Part shown: one piece after another, positions 9,403 to 18,571 of the stretch
Position numbering within the stretch: the stretch's first letter is position 1
Layout: each line of letters begins with the position of its first letter
DNA from: [Scytonema hofmanni] UTEX 2349
Lineage (GTDB): Bacteria > Cyanobacteriota > Cyanobacteriia > Cyanobacteriales > Nostocaceae
Assembly: GCF_000582685.1 (NCBI RefSeq)
Contig: NZ_KK073768.1
Coordinates: 5,331,924-5,395,923 of the forward strand
Reading direction: 5' to 3'
DNA: 64,000 bases
The notes under the pieces: model-generated
What the model saw: the letters and a program-made list of their open reading frames with translations, nothing else
Told to the model about the DNA's origin: nothing
Databases searched by the model: none
Position numbers and translations under genes: made by a program

Positions 9403-9762
9403 CCCTCTCCTTTATAAAGCTACGGTGTACACACAAGTCTGAAATAGCTGATTAACCAAGGTTTTACCCCACCCTAACCCTGCCCTTATAAAGCAGGGCT
9501 GTTTCATTCGACAAGGTATGTATTTTGTCAAGACCATTGGCGATAAATATTTGGGCTTTAGTCATGAATTGTTGACCAAATTGAAGCCTAATATTGAATG
9601 CCTTGCTTATTTTTCATCTCCTGAACCCTTGATTTTTAAAGCCTTTTAGGGAATGAAACAGCCCTGCCCTTATAAAGGGGAGGGAACTAGATAGATTTCT
9701 TTTTCCTTTCCAAGGGGGGTAATTAGACTTGTGTGTACACGGTAGCTTTATAAAGGAGAGGG
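9403..9762. repeat. Long inverted repeat element, outer copy, interrupted by a MITE
   Basis: 9403-9440 and 9725-9762 are 38-bp inverted copies with a single mismatch; each contains ctttataaag and gtgtacac. The pair encloses a 173-bp MITE at 9494-9666. Removing the MITE and one target copy leaves an element of about 176 bp, itself a likely non-autonomous mobile element. The whole 9199-9873 gap (675 bp) holds no gene. Confidence 0.8.
9483..9677. mobile_element. MITE with 16-bp perfect terminal inverted repeats and 11-bp target-site duplication
   Basis: The element proper is 9494-9666 (173 bp). Its left end is cagggctgtttcattc (9494-9509) and its right end gaatgaaacagccctg (9651-9666), exact reverse complements. 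It is flanked by direct repeats cccttataaag at 9483-9493 and 9667-9677. It contains no transposase, so it would have been moved in trans. A duplication of 11 bp fits IS4-type transposases, but the family assignment is inference. Confidence 0.9.
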
Positions 9763-9873
9763 AAAGATTTTAGCTACGCTAAAAGCGAGGGTGAGGTTTT
9801 ATGTACTTCACTCAACCGAGAACCGCTATAATGACTAGAATGAGAATTAACGTAACCTTTTCTATTAGCTAAA

Positions 9874-11712
9874 GTGTCAGATTCTCTGTCATTGCGCGAT
9901 CGCTATCTAGCCTTCATTGATGAAATTGTGGAAACTACCCTCAAGGGTAAGATTAGCTCTGTTGAGCAAGTTTATCAAATGTTGCTCAAGGGGGTAAATT
10001 CGGAGACGGGGGAAATTTTTGAGTTAGCTTTGAGCGATCGCCTCGATGCCGCCCAAAGCTTGGTAAACTCAGAAAAAGATGAACTGAAAAAAGCGAAAGC
10101 TACCCGCAGCTTAAGAGCAATCAAGACAATTGAAAATCAATGGCAACGCACGCAAGAGCAAAATAAAGCTAACAATGCGATCGCTTCCGCAGTTCAAGAA
10201 ATTACCCAAGAATCAGGCGATCGGCTTGCCGCATTATTACGCGTCATTGACCCCAACCGAAAGTATCCCCTAAGTTTACAACAACTGGGACAACTGGCAA
10301 AATCCCTACAGCAGGTTTCTGATAATCAAGAAATTCTGCAACTGTCAGAAGGTGTCACTCGTGGTTTAACATCTTGGCAACGACTTTCTGATAACTTGCT
10401 CGGCTGGATGTACGAGGAAAACCGCTCATCAATTGGATTTGGTGGTGTACCCGGTGAAAAAGGTCCTTGGGCAAGTTGGGAAAAGATAGTTAATAGCCCT
10501 TTAATTCAAGCACTTTTTCACACGCTGGCAATGGAAGAGTCAGCGATCGTATTTGCCCAACAGCAACGTTTTATTACAGATAGCGATTGGGTAGAATTAA
10601 CATTGGTTTTGCAGTACTTGCAACGCGGTTTAGTTAACTGGTTTGACCAACAAGCTTACAACATCAAAGCCGGTTCCAACTTATCTATTTCAACTTTCTT
10701 GACATTTGCCGCGATTTGGAATCAGTTAGCAAATGGTTTTGTTAGTATAAGCCGCTACAGCAATGCTTCTTCGCAAGTGTTGTTACAAATATTGCGAAAC
10801 TTTGCCCAGCGTCCGTATTTTCCTTTGTATGGCGGAATTTTCGCTTCATTTTCTGGAAGTTATTTACGAGATGCTTTAGATTATTTAGATGAGCCGCTGC
10901 GACAAGCAGAGGGAACTCAAGAAAAAGCGCGGATTTTAACGCTTTTAGGTTATTCACAGCGAGCAATGGGGCAGTACGATCGCTCAATTGGGTTTCATCA
11001 ACAAGCTTTGGAAATAGCCAGGAATGCAAGCGATCGCCCTTGTGAAATTGCCAATCTCAACCATCTGAGCCGTACTTTTGTGGCATGTGAGAATTATACC
11101 GAGGCGATTAACAATAGTCAACGAGCATTGATACTCAGTAGACAAGCAGGCGATCGGACAGGAGAAGCAAACGCGCTAGTAAATTTAGGCTACAGCGAAG
11201 TTATGCAAGCGCAGCAACTAAAACAAATTGAACCAGAAACTTATGAAATGGCAATTAACTATTTGCAACAAGGCTTAAAGTTATCAGAACAATTAGGCGA
11301 TATTCAAAGTAAAGCATTGTGTGTTAGCAGCTTAGGAATTGCTTATTTAGTAACTGAACAACCACAACTTGCTATAAAACATTTAGAAGACGGTTTTAAC
11401 ACAGCGCAAACATCCGGTGATTTGTATTTGCAAGGTTTAAATTTAGCGAGTTTAGCCGAAGCAAATTATAGCATAGCAAATTTTACTAGAGCAATTTACA
11501 CAGGTTGTTTGGGAATGTATTTACTCAATCAAATTACTTCCCAAGAGTGGCGTAAACCAGCTGCGTTACTAATAATATTGCAAGGACAAATGGGTGCAGA
11601 AATTTTCAGCGATGCATTGCAACAACATCGCCCAAAAATCATCGCTGTAATTGGTGTAGATGGTTACGATCACATTCCGCAACTATTAGAAGAATACAAG
11701 CAAAGTATGTAG
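9874..11712 (+). CDS. Tetratricopeptide repeat protein
   Basis: 612 residues starting at a GTG; no ATG is better placed. The N-terminal ~330 residues are helical, with no family I recognise. From residue ~340 on there are tetratricopeptide repeats, for example ALTLLGYSQRAMGQYDRSIGFHQQALEIA-like units with the pattern LG...G...A....A. There is no signal peptide or membrane span, so it is probably a cytoplasmic scaffold. It lies 675 bp downstream of the DUF928 gene in the same direction. TPR proteins often partner CHAT proteases, so a functional connection with the upstream cluster is possible but not shown. Confidence 0.8.
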   Translation: MSDSLSLRDRYLAFIDEIVETTLKGKISSVEQVYQMLLKGVNSETGEIFELALSDRLDAAQSLVNSEKDELKKAKATRSLRAIKTIENQWQRTQEQNKANNAIASAVQEITQESGDRLAALLRVIDPNRKYPLSLQQLGQLAKSLQQVSDNQEILQLSEGVTRGLTSWQRLSDNLLGWMYEENRSSIGFGGVPGEKGPWASWEKIVNSPLIQALFHTLAMEESAIVFAQQQRFITDSDWVELTLVLQYLQRGLVNWFDQQAYNIKAGSNLSISTFLTFAAIWNQLANGFVSISRYSNASSQVLLQILRNFAQRPYFPLYGGIFASFSGSYLRDALDYLDEPLRQAEGTQEKARILTLLGYSQRAMGQYDRSIGFHQQALEIARNASDRPCEIANLNHLSRTFVACENYTEAINNSQRALILSRQAGDRTGEANALVNLGYSEVMQAQQLKQIEPETYEMAINYLQQGLKLSEQLGDIQSKALCVSSLGIAYLVTEQPQLAIKHLEDGFNTAQTSGDLYLQGLNLASLAEANYSIANFTRAIYTGCLGMYLLNQITSQEWRKPAALLIILQGQMGAEIFSDALQQHRPKIIAVIGVDGYDHIPQLLEEYKQSM

Positions 11713-11793
11713 GTAAATAAATATAATGGCTACTTCCATATAGGACTCCTATTTGATTTTTGAACAAAACTCAGTACACTTTTATTTCTTCTT

Positions 11794-11821
11794 CCCAGTC
11801 CCCAGTCCCCAGTCCCCAGTC
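11794..11821. repeat. Heptanucleotide STRR, cccagtc x4
   Basis: Four exact tandem copies of cccagtc. Short tandemly repeated heptamers of this type are characteristic of heterocystous cyanobacterial genomes. It lies just before the next start codon. Confidence 0.9.
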
Positions 11822-11835
11822 CCTTACCTCCACGA

Positions 11836-12240
11836 GTGATTCAGAAATCAAACCGGATTGCTATAGATGTTCAAGGAATTACCATCACCTTGAAACGTAT
11901 TGTGACACTTTTAGAAAGTGAAGAAGAGGATGAATACGGCATTTCTCAGCCAACTGATTACGCTTTTAAAACTGTAATGAATTTAGTTTTACAGGTACAT
12001 TGTTTAATGGGAAATAGCTTTCCAAGAGCCTCAGCTTCCACAGATGAGGAAGGAGGTATTAGCCTAGATTGGGCAAGCTTAGATAAAGAACGTCAAGTCA
12101 GCCTATTTTGTCCCTTTAGTCCAGATAAAAAAGCTTACATTTATCACGAGAAAAGTGATGAATATGCTGTTGATTATGACGTTTACACTGCCAACTTAGC
12201 CCATTGGTTGCAGTGGTTTAACTTTTTAATTAATTTTTAA
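11836..12240 (+). CDS. Conserved-looking small protein upstream of a toxin-antitoxin pair
   Basis: 134 residues from a GTG start immediately after the heptamer repeat. It is acidic, with an alpha N-terminal half (KTVMNLVLQVHCLMG) and a C-terminal half of the type ...KKAYIYHEKSDEYAVDY...LAHWLQWF. No family function is known to me. The next gene begins 45 bp later in the same direction, so it may be co-transcribed with the VapBC-like pair. It could be a third component or an unrelated passenger. The start is uncertain because the repeat may have replaced the original 5' end. Confidence 0.55.
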   Translation: MIQKSNRIAIDVQGITITLKRIVTLLESEEEDEYGISQPTDYAFKTVMNLVLQVHCLMGNSFPRASASTDEEGGISLDWASLDKERQVSLFCPFSPDKKAYIYHEKSDEYAVDYDVYTANLAHWLQWFNFLINF

Positions 12241-12285
12241 GTTATTAGATAATGGAAGTATCTTGTCTAGAAGGTAGGAATTTTT

Positions 12286-12567
12286 ATGCTCAACGTAAAT
12301 TTGGATGATGAAGCCGAGAAGTATTTAGTAGAAATTATGGCACAGGAAAAGATAACAAGTAATGAATTGATAAAACGCCTGTTACATGAACATTGGCAAA
12401 GCTTACAGCCTCGAAAAACCGTTTTAGAGCGATTAGAAGAAGTGGGTAGCTTACCTGGAACTCTACCTAATAGCCCAGGTAATTTATCTGATCGAGATGT
12501 GCGAAGAAAATATATTGCCGAACATCTACAACAGCGACATCAACGTTCTCAAAAACAGGAAGTATGA
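12286..12567 (+). CDS. Antitoxin, ribbon-helix-helix-like (VapB-type)
   Basis: 93 residues. The N-terminal ~45 residues (MLNVNLDDEAEKYLVEIMAQ then ...SNELIKRLLHEHW) fit a ribbon-helix-helix DNA-binding domain: a short beta strand with alternating residues followed by two helices. The C-terminal half, with conserved Pro/Gly and a basic tail, would wrap the toxin. Its last codons overlap the toxin start by 4 bp (ATGA), the classical toxin-antitoxin arrangement. It is expected to autoregulate the pair. Confidence 0.75.
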   Translation: MLNVNLDDEAEKYLVEIMAQEKITSNELIKRLLHEHWQSLQPRKTVLERLEEVGSLPGTLPNSPGNLSDRDVRRKYIAEHLQQRHQRSQKQEV

Positions 12568-12989
12568 CTTATCACCCTGTTATTCTTATAGATACATCAA
12601 TATTAGTCGCTTATTACGATTCGACAGATGAGTATCACAGACAAGTGCGTGGCTTTTTTGCTAATTGTACCAGTGAGCTATTAACTACAGTTGGTTGTGT
12701 TACCGAGGTAATGTGGTTATTAGCCCCTAACTGGCAATTGCAAAACAACTTTTTATCTGCTGTTGCTAATAATATCTATAAATGTGAACATCTATCGGTA
12801 GAAGATTTTGCCCGTATTGCCGAACTCAATTCTCAGTACGCTAGTTTGCCTGGAGATTTTGCAGATTTGTCATTGGTGACAATTTCAGAGCGTTTGAATA
12901 TTAGTGCGATCGCTACTCTTGATAAAGATTTTGACATTTATCGTCGCTATCGTCGCCAACCTTTTCAGCGTGTATTTTTACCGCAGTAG
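12564..12989 (+). CDS. PIN-domain toxin, VapC-like
   Basis: 141 residues. The PIN fold is recognised from the N-terminal beta strand with acidic residue (VILIDTSILVAYYD), the middle Glu in VTEVMWLL, and the C-terminal acidic cluster in LPGDFADLSLVTIS followed by AIATLDKDFDIYR. These carboxylates would bind the metal for RNA cleavage. It overlaps its antitoxin by 4 bp. All expected acidic positions appear present, so it is probably active. Confidence 0.85.
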   Translation: MTYHPVILIDTSILVAYYDSTDEYHRQVRGFFANCTSELLTTVGCVTEVMWLLAPNWQLQNNFLSAVANNIYKCEHLSVEDFARIAELNSQYASLPGDFADLSLVTISERLNISAIATLDKDFDIYRRYRRQPFQRVFLPQ

Positions 12990-13047
12990 TTTTTTCAACG
13001 AAACATAAGGGAGTAGGGAGTGGGGAAGTTGAGAAAGAAAATAACTC

Positions 13048-14553
13048 CTAACTTTTAACTCCTAACATCAAAGTTCGTGCTTTAAATAATAAAGTTATTA
13101 AAGCTGTAAAAAATATTCCCAATCCTAAATTGACTAAGCTCAAAGCTTTACCGCTCTGATGAATCAAAAAAGCTTCAACTATCAGCGAAGGTAAAAAAAT
13201 CCCACAGGGAACCATGAACCGATTAAAATTATATTGACGTTTGGCAATAATACTGAGTAACGCTAAACACAACCCTAACGGAATGAAAGTGACTGCATAG
13301 GAAAAAACTTTTTGATTATTTGGCAGTAATTCTAGCAAATTAAAACTATAGACATTTTCTGATTTATCGACATATACCTGTAATTTTGCTTTAGTATAAG
13401 TCATAATAATGCGATGCGGATTAGTATCTGCAAAAAAATTAGGTACAGAAAGTTTAATGTCTGACCCATTTTGCCCAGTAATAGGTGTCCGCAAGCGTAA
13501 TGCTAAATCTTTATTATCTTGCCCAATTGTTAAATTTCGGTGCAACGAATCCCTCGAAAGCGAAATTATTCGTGCTGGTCCATTTTGATTTAAATTTGCA
13601 GTAGCAAATTTTGCCCTAACCGTAAACTGTGAAGTTTCGCTAATTCTTTGATTGATTAATTTTACTGGTTCTGCGCTTTGTAACCAACGAGTTGGGGTGA
13701 TATCAACTCCTTTTTTATTGTCGATAACTTGCGGTTTCGATTGCCCCTGCCATAATAATTCTGGAAGTTGCCCTGTCGAATCACGATAGTTATCTTTACC
13801 GTTAAGTTGGTAAATTGCTAGTAGAGAATTACTACCAGCTTGCAAAGAATCTGGATTATTAAATACCTCTTTTACCTCGTTATTAGAGATTGCTTTATCT
13901 GCAAATAATAGCTGTGAGACTGAACCTTGCCAAGCTCTATCTCCAGTTTTTTCGTTACCAATTATTAATGAAAAATTTGTATTCCATTCTCTCAAACTGA
14001 CATTATTTTCCCAGGAAAAGCCCATTAAAAATGTTAACAATATATACCCTGTAAAAAATACCGTAACTTTTTTGAGGGAATTACTAGCTTGAGTATTTTC
14101 AAGATAATTGATTGTCGAATTAAAACTGCGTGAGTCCCAAATATAGAAGCAAAGCAACCCAACAAAACCACCAAATGTATTATTAATAATATCAGCCGGA
14201 GTTGGGTCACGTGAAGGTAGAAAAGATTGTAAAAACTCAACCGAAAACGATAAGCTCGCACTTGCGATCGCAACGACAACTATCTGGTTTAATCCTTGAA
14301 TTTGTCTTCGTAGCAGAATACTTGTTAATCCAAGTCCAAAAGGCATAAATAACAAAACATTATTTACCTGGTCTTGAAAAAAACTTGTATTATCAAAATG
14401 ATTGAATAGCGCTTGTAGTGAATAATTTTCCGGGATTGAAAAATTAAAAGGGTAAAGTGTCGCTATTATAATTGTGAAAATACTAATAATAACTAAAATT
14501 AAATCGATTGAACCATAAAATAAAGATTTAGAAGATTGATTGTGTTTAGTCAT
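13048..14553 (-). CDS. VanZ-family membrane protein with LamG-like domain
   Basis: 501 residues. The N-terminal ~180 residues have five membrane helices with VanZ features (TLYPFNF, QDQVNNVLLFMPFGLG, SFSVEFLQSFLPSRDPTPADIINNTFGG). Residues ~190-395 form a soluble beta-rich domain resembling a concanavalin/LamG fold (WQGSVSQLLFADKAISNNEV, FTVRAKFAT, PHRIIMTYTKAKLQVYVD). Three more membrane helices end the protein. VanZ was first seen with teicoplanin resistance, but its reaction is unknown. In cyanobacteria this fused form occurs near exopolysaccharide genes; no such gene is next to it here. Confidence 0.82.
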   Translation of the reverse strand: MTKHNQSSKSLFYGSIDLILVIISIFTIIIATLYPFNFSIPENYSLQALFNHFDNTSFFQDQVNNVLLFMPFGLGLTSILLRRQIQGLNQIVVVAIASASLSFSVEFLQSFLPSRDPTPADIINNTFGGFVGLLCFYIWDSRSFNSTINYLENTQASNSLKKVTVFFTGYILLTFLMGFSWENNVSLREWNTNFSLIIGNEKTGDRAWQGSVSQLLFADKAISNNEVKEVFNNPDSLQAGSNSLLAIYQLNGKDNYRDSTGQLPELLWQGQSKPQVIDNKKGVDITPTRWLQSAEPVKLINQRISETSQFTVRAKFATANLNQNGPARIISLSRDSLHRNLTIGQDNKDLALRLRTPITGQNGSDIKLSVPNFFADTNPHRIIMTYTKAKLQVYVDKSENVYSFNLLELLPNNQKVFSYAVTFIPLGLCLALLSIIAKRQYNFNRFMVPCGIFLPSLIVEAFLIHQSGKALSLVNLGLGIFFTALITLLFKARTLMLGVKS

Positions 14554-14751
14554 AACAGTATTTGCATTAACAGCTAAAAAATTATATTAGAAATTTTACT
14601 TACTATTTTATATTAGTAGCTAATTATGACTAACATATGGTCAAGACTCAATAAAGTTGCTATAAAGAGTCTGCAAAGTATTACTTGAGACTACTTATTC
14701 AAGCAGGCTGCTATTGACAAGACAAGACAATTGCACGAAATAAATTAATGT

Positions 14752-15000
14752 TTAATATTTTTTGTCCAAAGTCAAGGAGTCTAACTTTCCTATATTAATA
14801 GTTAAATGATAAATTTTGGGGTTACTCTTCTTTGAAGATGCCCTACAAGGGGTTTGCCTACCCATGACATCATAGATTAAGTAATAGCCTGCAATTCCTG
14901 CCCAAACAGAGGCTTTATGCTCAACCTCTTCCCCTTCAGTGAGGTTCTCTGGTAAAGTATCATTTAAAATTACTGTTTTGCCTTTGATATAGCCTTTCAC
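14752..15000 (-). pseudogene. Small ORF with antitoxin-like N-terminus, probably decayed
   Basis: 82 codons from a GTG. The first ~27 residues (KGYIKGKTVILNDTLPENL) resemble the N-terminal strand-loop of small cyanobacterial antitoxins that begin MKGxIxGKxIxL. The rest matches no pattern I know and runs into a short repeat-like stretch around 14830-14865. No partner toxin is adjacent. It may be a truncated antitoxin or a chance ORF. Confidence 0.35.
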
Positions 15001-15155
15001 ACTTACAAACCTTGTTTTGTGTTTATTAGTTATCTCAAACTTTAGAACGCCGAGCTTATCTGTTCATGGGTCTATTTTACTGTTCTAGGAGGCACGAATC
15101 GCGTATCATGCCCAAATTATTACATAATTAGATAAAGCCAGCTTTAAACTCACCT

Positions 15156-15950
15156 ATGCCGCAAAATAACCAAATTGCTGTTGAATTCCGCAATGTCACC
15201 TTTAGCCGCAATAATCGCCCGTTAGTATCAAATCTCAATTTCACCATCCGTCAAGGAGAGGCACTGGTATTACTTGGACGTAGTGGAAGTGGCAAAACCA
15301 CGACGATGAAATTAATTAATCACCTATTTATTCCTACAAAAGGCGAAGTTTTATTTGATGGCATTCCGACAACTCAATGGGATGAAATTAAACTGCGTCG
15401 TAAGATTGGTTATGTAATTCAAGAAACTGGTTTATTTCCCCATTTCACTGTTGAACGCAATGTGGGTTTAGTTCCTTCTTTGGAAGGTTGGAAATCAAAA
15501 CAAATTAAAGCGCGAGTTTATGAATTGTTGCAATTAGTCGGTTTAAATCCCGGACAATTCGCGCAAAGATATCCTCATGAACTTTCGGGAGGGCAAAGGC
15601 AAAGGGTGGGTGTAGCGAGGGCGCTAGCAGCCGATCCGCCCGTTTTAATGATGGATGAACCCTTTGGCGCACTCGATCCAATTACACGTTTAGAATTGCA
15701 ACAAGAATTTAGAAGGTTGCAGCAAGAATTAGGCAAAACAGTTGTTTTTGTCACTCACGATATTCAAGAAGCTTTTGTTTTGGCATCGAGAATTGGTTTA
15801 ATGTATGGCGGGGAATTGGTAGTATTAGATACGCCAGCAGAATTTAGGCGATACTCCGAAGGAGTCGCTTCGCGATCGCCTCATCCAGAAGCCCTTGCCT
15901 TTCTTGAATGTCTGCGTACCGTGGAAACTTTTTCAAAAGACACTTTATGA
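15156..15950 (+). CDS. ABC transporter ATP-binding protein, osmoprotectant (glycine betaine/choline) type
   Basis: 264 residues. Walker A GRSGSGKTT, the signature LSGGQRQRVGVARAL, Walker B PVLMMDEPFGAL, and the switch His in FVTHDIQEA are all intact. Sequence character (GEVLFDGIPTTQWDEIKLRRKIGYVIQ) matches the OpuCA/ProV branch. It has no C-terminal CBS domains, unlike longer OpuCA proteins. It overlaps the permease gene by 4 bp (ATGA) and forms one operon with the two following genes. Confidence 0.9.
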   Translation: MPQNNQIAVEFRNVTFSRNNRPLVSNLNFTIRQGEALVLLGRSGSGKTTTMKLINHLFIPTKGEVLFDGIPTTQWDEIKLRRKIGYVIQETGLFPHFTVERNVGLVPSLEGWKSKQIKARVYELLQLVGLNPGQFAQRYPHELSGGQRQRVGVARALAADPPVLMMDEPFGALDPITRLELQQEFRRLQQELGKTVVFVTHDIQEAFVLASRIGLMYGGELVVLDTPAEFRRYSEGVASRSPHPEALAFLECLRTVETFSKDTL

Positions 15951-16579
15951 ACAATTTCTTCCTGATCAAATACGCCCCAGAAATCCTTCAGCATACGCTA
16001 GAACATTTATTTTTGGTAAGCATTGCAATTGTAATTGCCATACTTGTAGGCATCCCCTTAGGTATTTTGATTACCCGCATAACTAGCTTGCGCCAACCAA
16101 TTCTGATTCTTGCAAATGTTCTGCAAACAATTCCCAGTTTGGCGCTGTTTGGATTACTTATTCCTGTGCCATTTATTGGCGGAATTGGTGCAACTCCAGC
16201 AATTGTTGCACTTACTTTATATTCATTTTTGCCAATTATTCGTAATACTTATACTGGTATTACAAATGTCGATCCAGCCATTCGGGAAGCTGGACGAGGT
16301 ATGGGAATGACAGATATACAATTGTTGTTGCAAGTTGAGATTCCCTTGGCTATGCAAATAATTCTCGCCGGTGTGCGGATAGCGACGGTAATTGCGATTG
16401 GGATTGCAACTATTGCCGCTGCAATTGGTGCTGGTGGTTTGGGAGAATTAATTTTTCGCGGAATTTCAGTTGTAAATAATGATTTAATTTTAGCTGGTGC
16501 AATTCCCGCTGCGGTAATTGCTTTAATCATAGATTTTGCTATTGGTTGGCTGGAAGGTAAATTAAAAGTTAAAAATTAA
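15947..16579 (+). CDS. ABC transporter permease, osmoprotectant type
   Basis: 210 residues from the ATG at 15947, which overlaps the upstream stop; the longer frame from 15908 would run inside the ATPase gene. Five or six membrane helices are visible, with the permease EAA motif region REAGRGMGMTDIQLLLQVEIPLA and the GAGGLGELI segment typical of OpuCB/ProW-type proteins. It would form the membrane channel for quaternary-amine uptake with the ATPase before it and the binding lipoprotein after it. The next gene starts 1 bp after its stop. Confidence 0.9.
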   Translation: MNNFFLIKYAPEILQHTLEHLFLVSIAIVIAILVGIPLGILITRITSLRQPILILANVLQTIPSLALFGLLIPVPFIGGIGATPAIVALTLYSFLPIIRNTYTGITNVDPAIREAGRGMGMTDIQLLLQVEIPLAMQIILAGVRIATVIAIGIATIAAAIGAGGLGELIFRGISVVNNDLILAGAIPAAVIALIIDFAIGWLEGKLKVKN

Positions 16580-16580
16580 T

Positions 16581-17540
16581 ATGAAATTTACCAGATTTTT
16601 TGTCTTCTGCTTTTTAACTTTTGTTTTAGTAATTACACTGGCAAGTTGTCAGTTTAATTCAAATAATAAAAGTGGCGTTGATATCGTTGTTGCTTCTAAA
16701 GGCTTCACCGAGCAAGATATTTTAAGCGAACTATTAGCGCAGCAAATTGAAACGACAACTAATTTACAAGTTGATCGTCGCCGCTTTACTAGTGCTTTGG
16801 TGACACATAGTGCTTTGATTGCTGGTAAGATTGATGCGTATATTGAGTATACAGGCGTGGCTTTTACTAGTATATTGAAGCAAAAAGTTATCAACGATCC
16901 AAAAGTACTTTACGAAAAGTTGAAACAAGGTTACGCGCAGCAATTCGATTTAGAAGTAATGAAACCTTTGGGTTTTGAAAACACTTTTGCAATGATTATT
17001 CGCGGTGAGGATGCAAAGCGTTATAATCTTCAAACTCTTTCCCAAGCTGCTAAATATACACCTCAATGGCGTGGTGGTTTCGGTTATGAATTTGTGGAAA
17101 GGGAAGATGGTTTTACCGGTTTGGCGAAAACTTATAATTTCCGCTTTGCTAAACCTCCCCGCTTGATGGAATTGGGATTAATATATCGAGCTTTGTTGCA
17201 AAAACAAGTAGATATGATAAATGGTAATTCCACTGATGGACGGATTGCCCGCTTGGGTTTGGTGGTGCTAAAAGATGATAAGCAGTATTTTCCTCCTTAT
17301 GAAGCAGCACCAATTGTGCGTCAAGCAACTTTAAAAAAATATCCAGAAGTAAGAAAAGCGATCGCTCAACTTTCTGGTAGAATTACTGCTGATGAAATGC
17401 GACGATTAAATTATCTGGTTGAAGGTGAATTACAAGATATTAAAGATGTTGTGCGGCAGTTTCGTAAATCTAAGGGTTTGGCTTCGTTTAAGGATAATAT
17501 TAGCAATTCGGTTATAAGAAAGCACTCTTCGTGCTTATAG
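16581..17540 (+). CDS. Substrate-binding lipoprotein, osmoprotectant ABC transporter
   Basis: 319 residues with a lipoprotein signal (hydrophobic segment, then LASC lipobox at residues ~20-23). The mature protein matches the OpuCC/QAT type: VASKGFTEQDILSELLAQ near the start, DAYIEYTGVAFTS in the middle, and PPYEAAPIVRQ in the second lobe. It binds choline, betaine or a similar solute outside the membrane and delivers it to the adjacent permease. The exact ligand cannot be read. The final residues past ~305 (ISNSVIRKHSSCL) may be non-native read-through into repeat-like sequence. Confidence 0.9.
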   Translation: MKFTRFFVFCFLTFVLVITLASCQFNSNNKSGVDIVVASKGFTEQDILSELLAQQIETTTNLQVDRRRFTSALVTHSALIAGKIDAYIEYTGVAFTSILKQKVINDPKVLYEKLKQGYAQQFDLEVMKPLGFENTFAMIIRGEDAKRYNLQTLSQAAKYTPQWRGGFGYEFVEREDGFTGLAKTYNFRFAKPPRLMELGLIYRALLQKQVDMINGNSTDGRIARLGLVVLKDDKQYFPPYEAAPIVRQATLKKYPEVRKAIAQLSGRITADEMRRLNYLVEGELQDIKDVVRQFRKSKGLASFKDNISNSVIRKHSSCL

Positions 17541-17682
17541 CATTTCCTAGTCTGCTGAGGTAGAAATTTATCTGCGTCCATCAGCGTTTATCTATCTTCA
17601 TCTGCGGTTAATTCAATATTCTGTACCTCATGAATGTAGGAATCGCTATACTACGAAATTAATTTTTTTCAGACGGTAATTT

Positions 17683-18423
17683 ATGAATAGTAATTTACGC
17701 GAAGTTATCAAAACATCTGTTCAAGCTGGTATTGTTTGGTTTTGTGTCGCGAGTGGAAGTGTTCTTTCTCAAACTTTACCTCTTTCTCCTAATTTGATTG
17801 GCTTCAATTCAGATGAAGGAGAAAAGTTATTAATTGATAGTAAATCTAGAGAAGATTTTTTTCCCCTCAGTACGCAGTTTATTACTCAAAATAATCAAAC
17901 CTATTGTGGGGTAGCTAGTATTGTTATGGTGTTAAATAGTTTAGGAATCCCTGCACCAGAAGCACCACAATATAAGCCTTATCGAGTGTTTACTCAAGAG
18001 AACTTTTTCAGCAATGAAAAAACTAAAGAAGTGATTACTGCTGAGGTTGTCTCTCGTAAAGGGATGACTTTAAACCAAATTGGTGGATTATTGGCAAGTT
18101 ATGGTGTAAAAGTTAATGTTTATCATGCTGCTGACAGTAGTTTAGAAAAGTTTCGTTCTTTAGCAGCAGAGAATTTAAAACAGCCGGGAAATTTCATTTT
18201 AATTAACTATTTACGCAAAGAAATTGGGCAAGAAAAAGGCGGACATATCTCACCCTTGGCGGCGTACAATGAGCAGACAGATAGATTTTTAATCTTGGAT
18301 GTTTCGCGTTACAAATATCCCCCTGTGTGGGTCAAAACAGCAGATTTGTGGAAGGCAATGTCAACCACTGATTCTGAGTCAGGCAAGACACGGGGATTTG
18401 TATTTGTCAGCAAAGGTTCTTAA
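17683..18423 (+). CDS. Phytochelatin synthase family protein
   Basis: 246 residues with an N-terminal hydrophobic segment (residues ~14-30), perhaps a signal peptide. The papain-like catalytic triad is present: Cys75 in QTYCGVASIVMVLN, His188 in GGHISPLAAYN, and Asp206 in FLILDVSRYKYPPVWV. The His-Asp spacing of 18 equals that of plant phytochelatin synthase. It has only the catalytic half, like the Nostoc enzyme. The family cleaves glycine from glutathione and can join gamma-Glu-Cys units; bacterial half-length forms act mainly as glutathione hydrolases. The cleavable signal suggests action outside the cytoplasm. A gamma-glutamyltransferase is encoded 8 kb away. Confidence 0.88.
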   Translation: MNSNLREVIKTSVQAGIVWFCVASGSVLSQTLPLSPNLIGFNSDEGEKLLIDSKSREDFFPLSTQFITQNNQTYCGVASIVMVLNSLGIPAPEAPQYKPYRVFTQENFFSNEKTKEVITAEVVSRKGMTLNQIGGLLASYGVKVNVYHAADSSLEKFRSLAAENLKQPGNFILINYLRKEIGQEKGGHISPLAAYNEQTDRFLILDVSRYKYPPVWVKTADLWKAMSTTDSESGKTRGFVFVSKGS

Positions 18424-18440
18424 ATAGACATAGAAACAAT

Positions 18441-18469
18441 GTAGAGACGTTCCGGTGGAACGTCTCTAG
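18441..18469. repeat. Dispersed hairpin repeat (gacgttcc/ggaacgtc)
   Basis: A perfect 12-bp-class stem, agagacgttcc / ggaacgtctct, with a ggt loop. Related hairpins lie at 32459-32483, 33075-33095, 35868-35974, 39431-39460, 43751-44034 and 50882-50910. Confidence 0.8.
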
Positions 18470-18571
18470 GGGTTTTGGATAACGCATATTTAACTTCCGT
18501 CGATGTCTAGTAGTAAGCGCAGAGAGCGTTTTCTGCGCTTGCTACAGAAATGTTTATTTTAGGTTAAAAAA

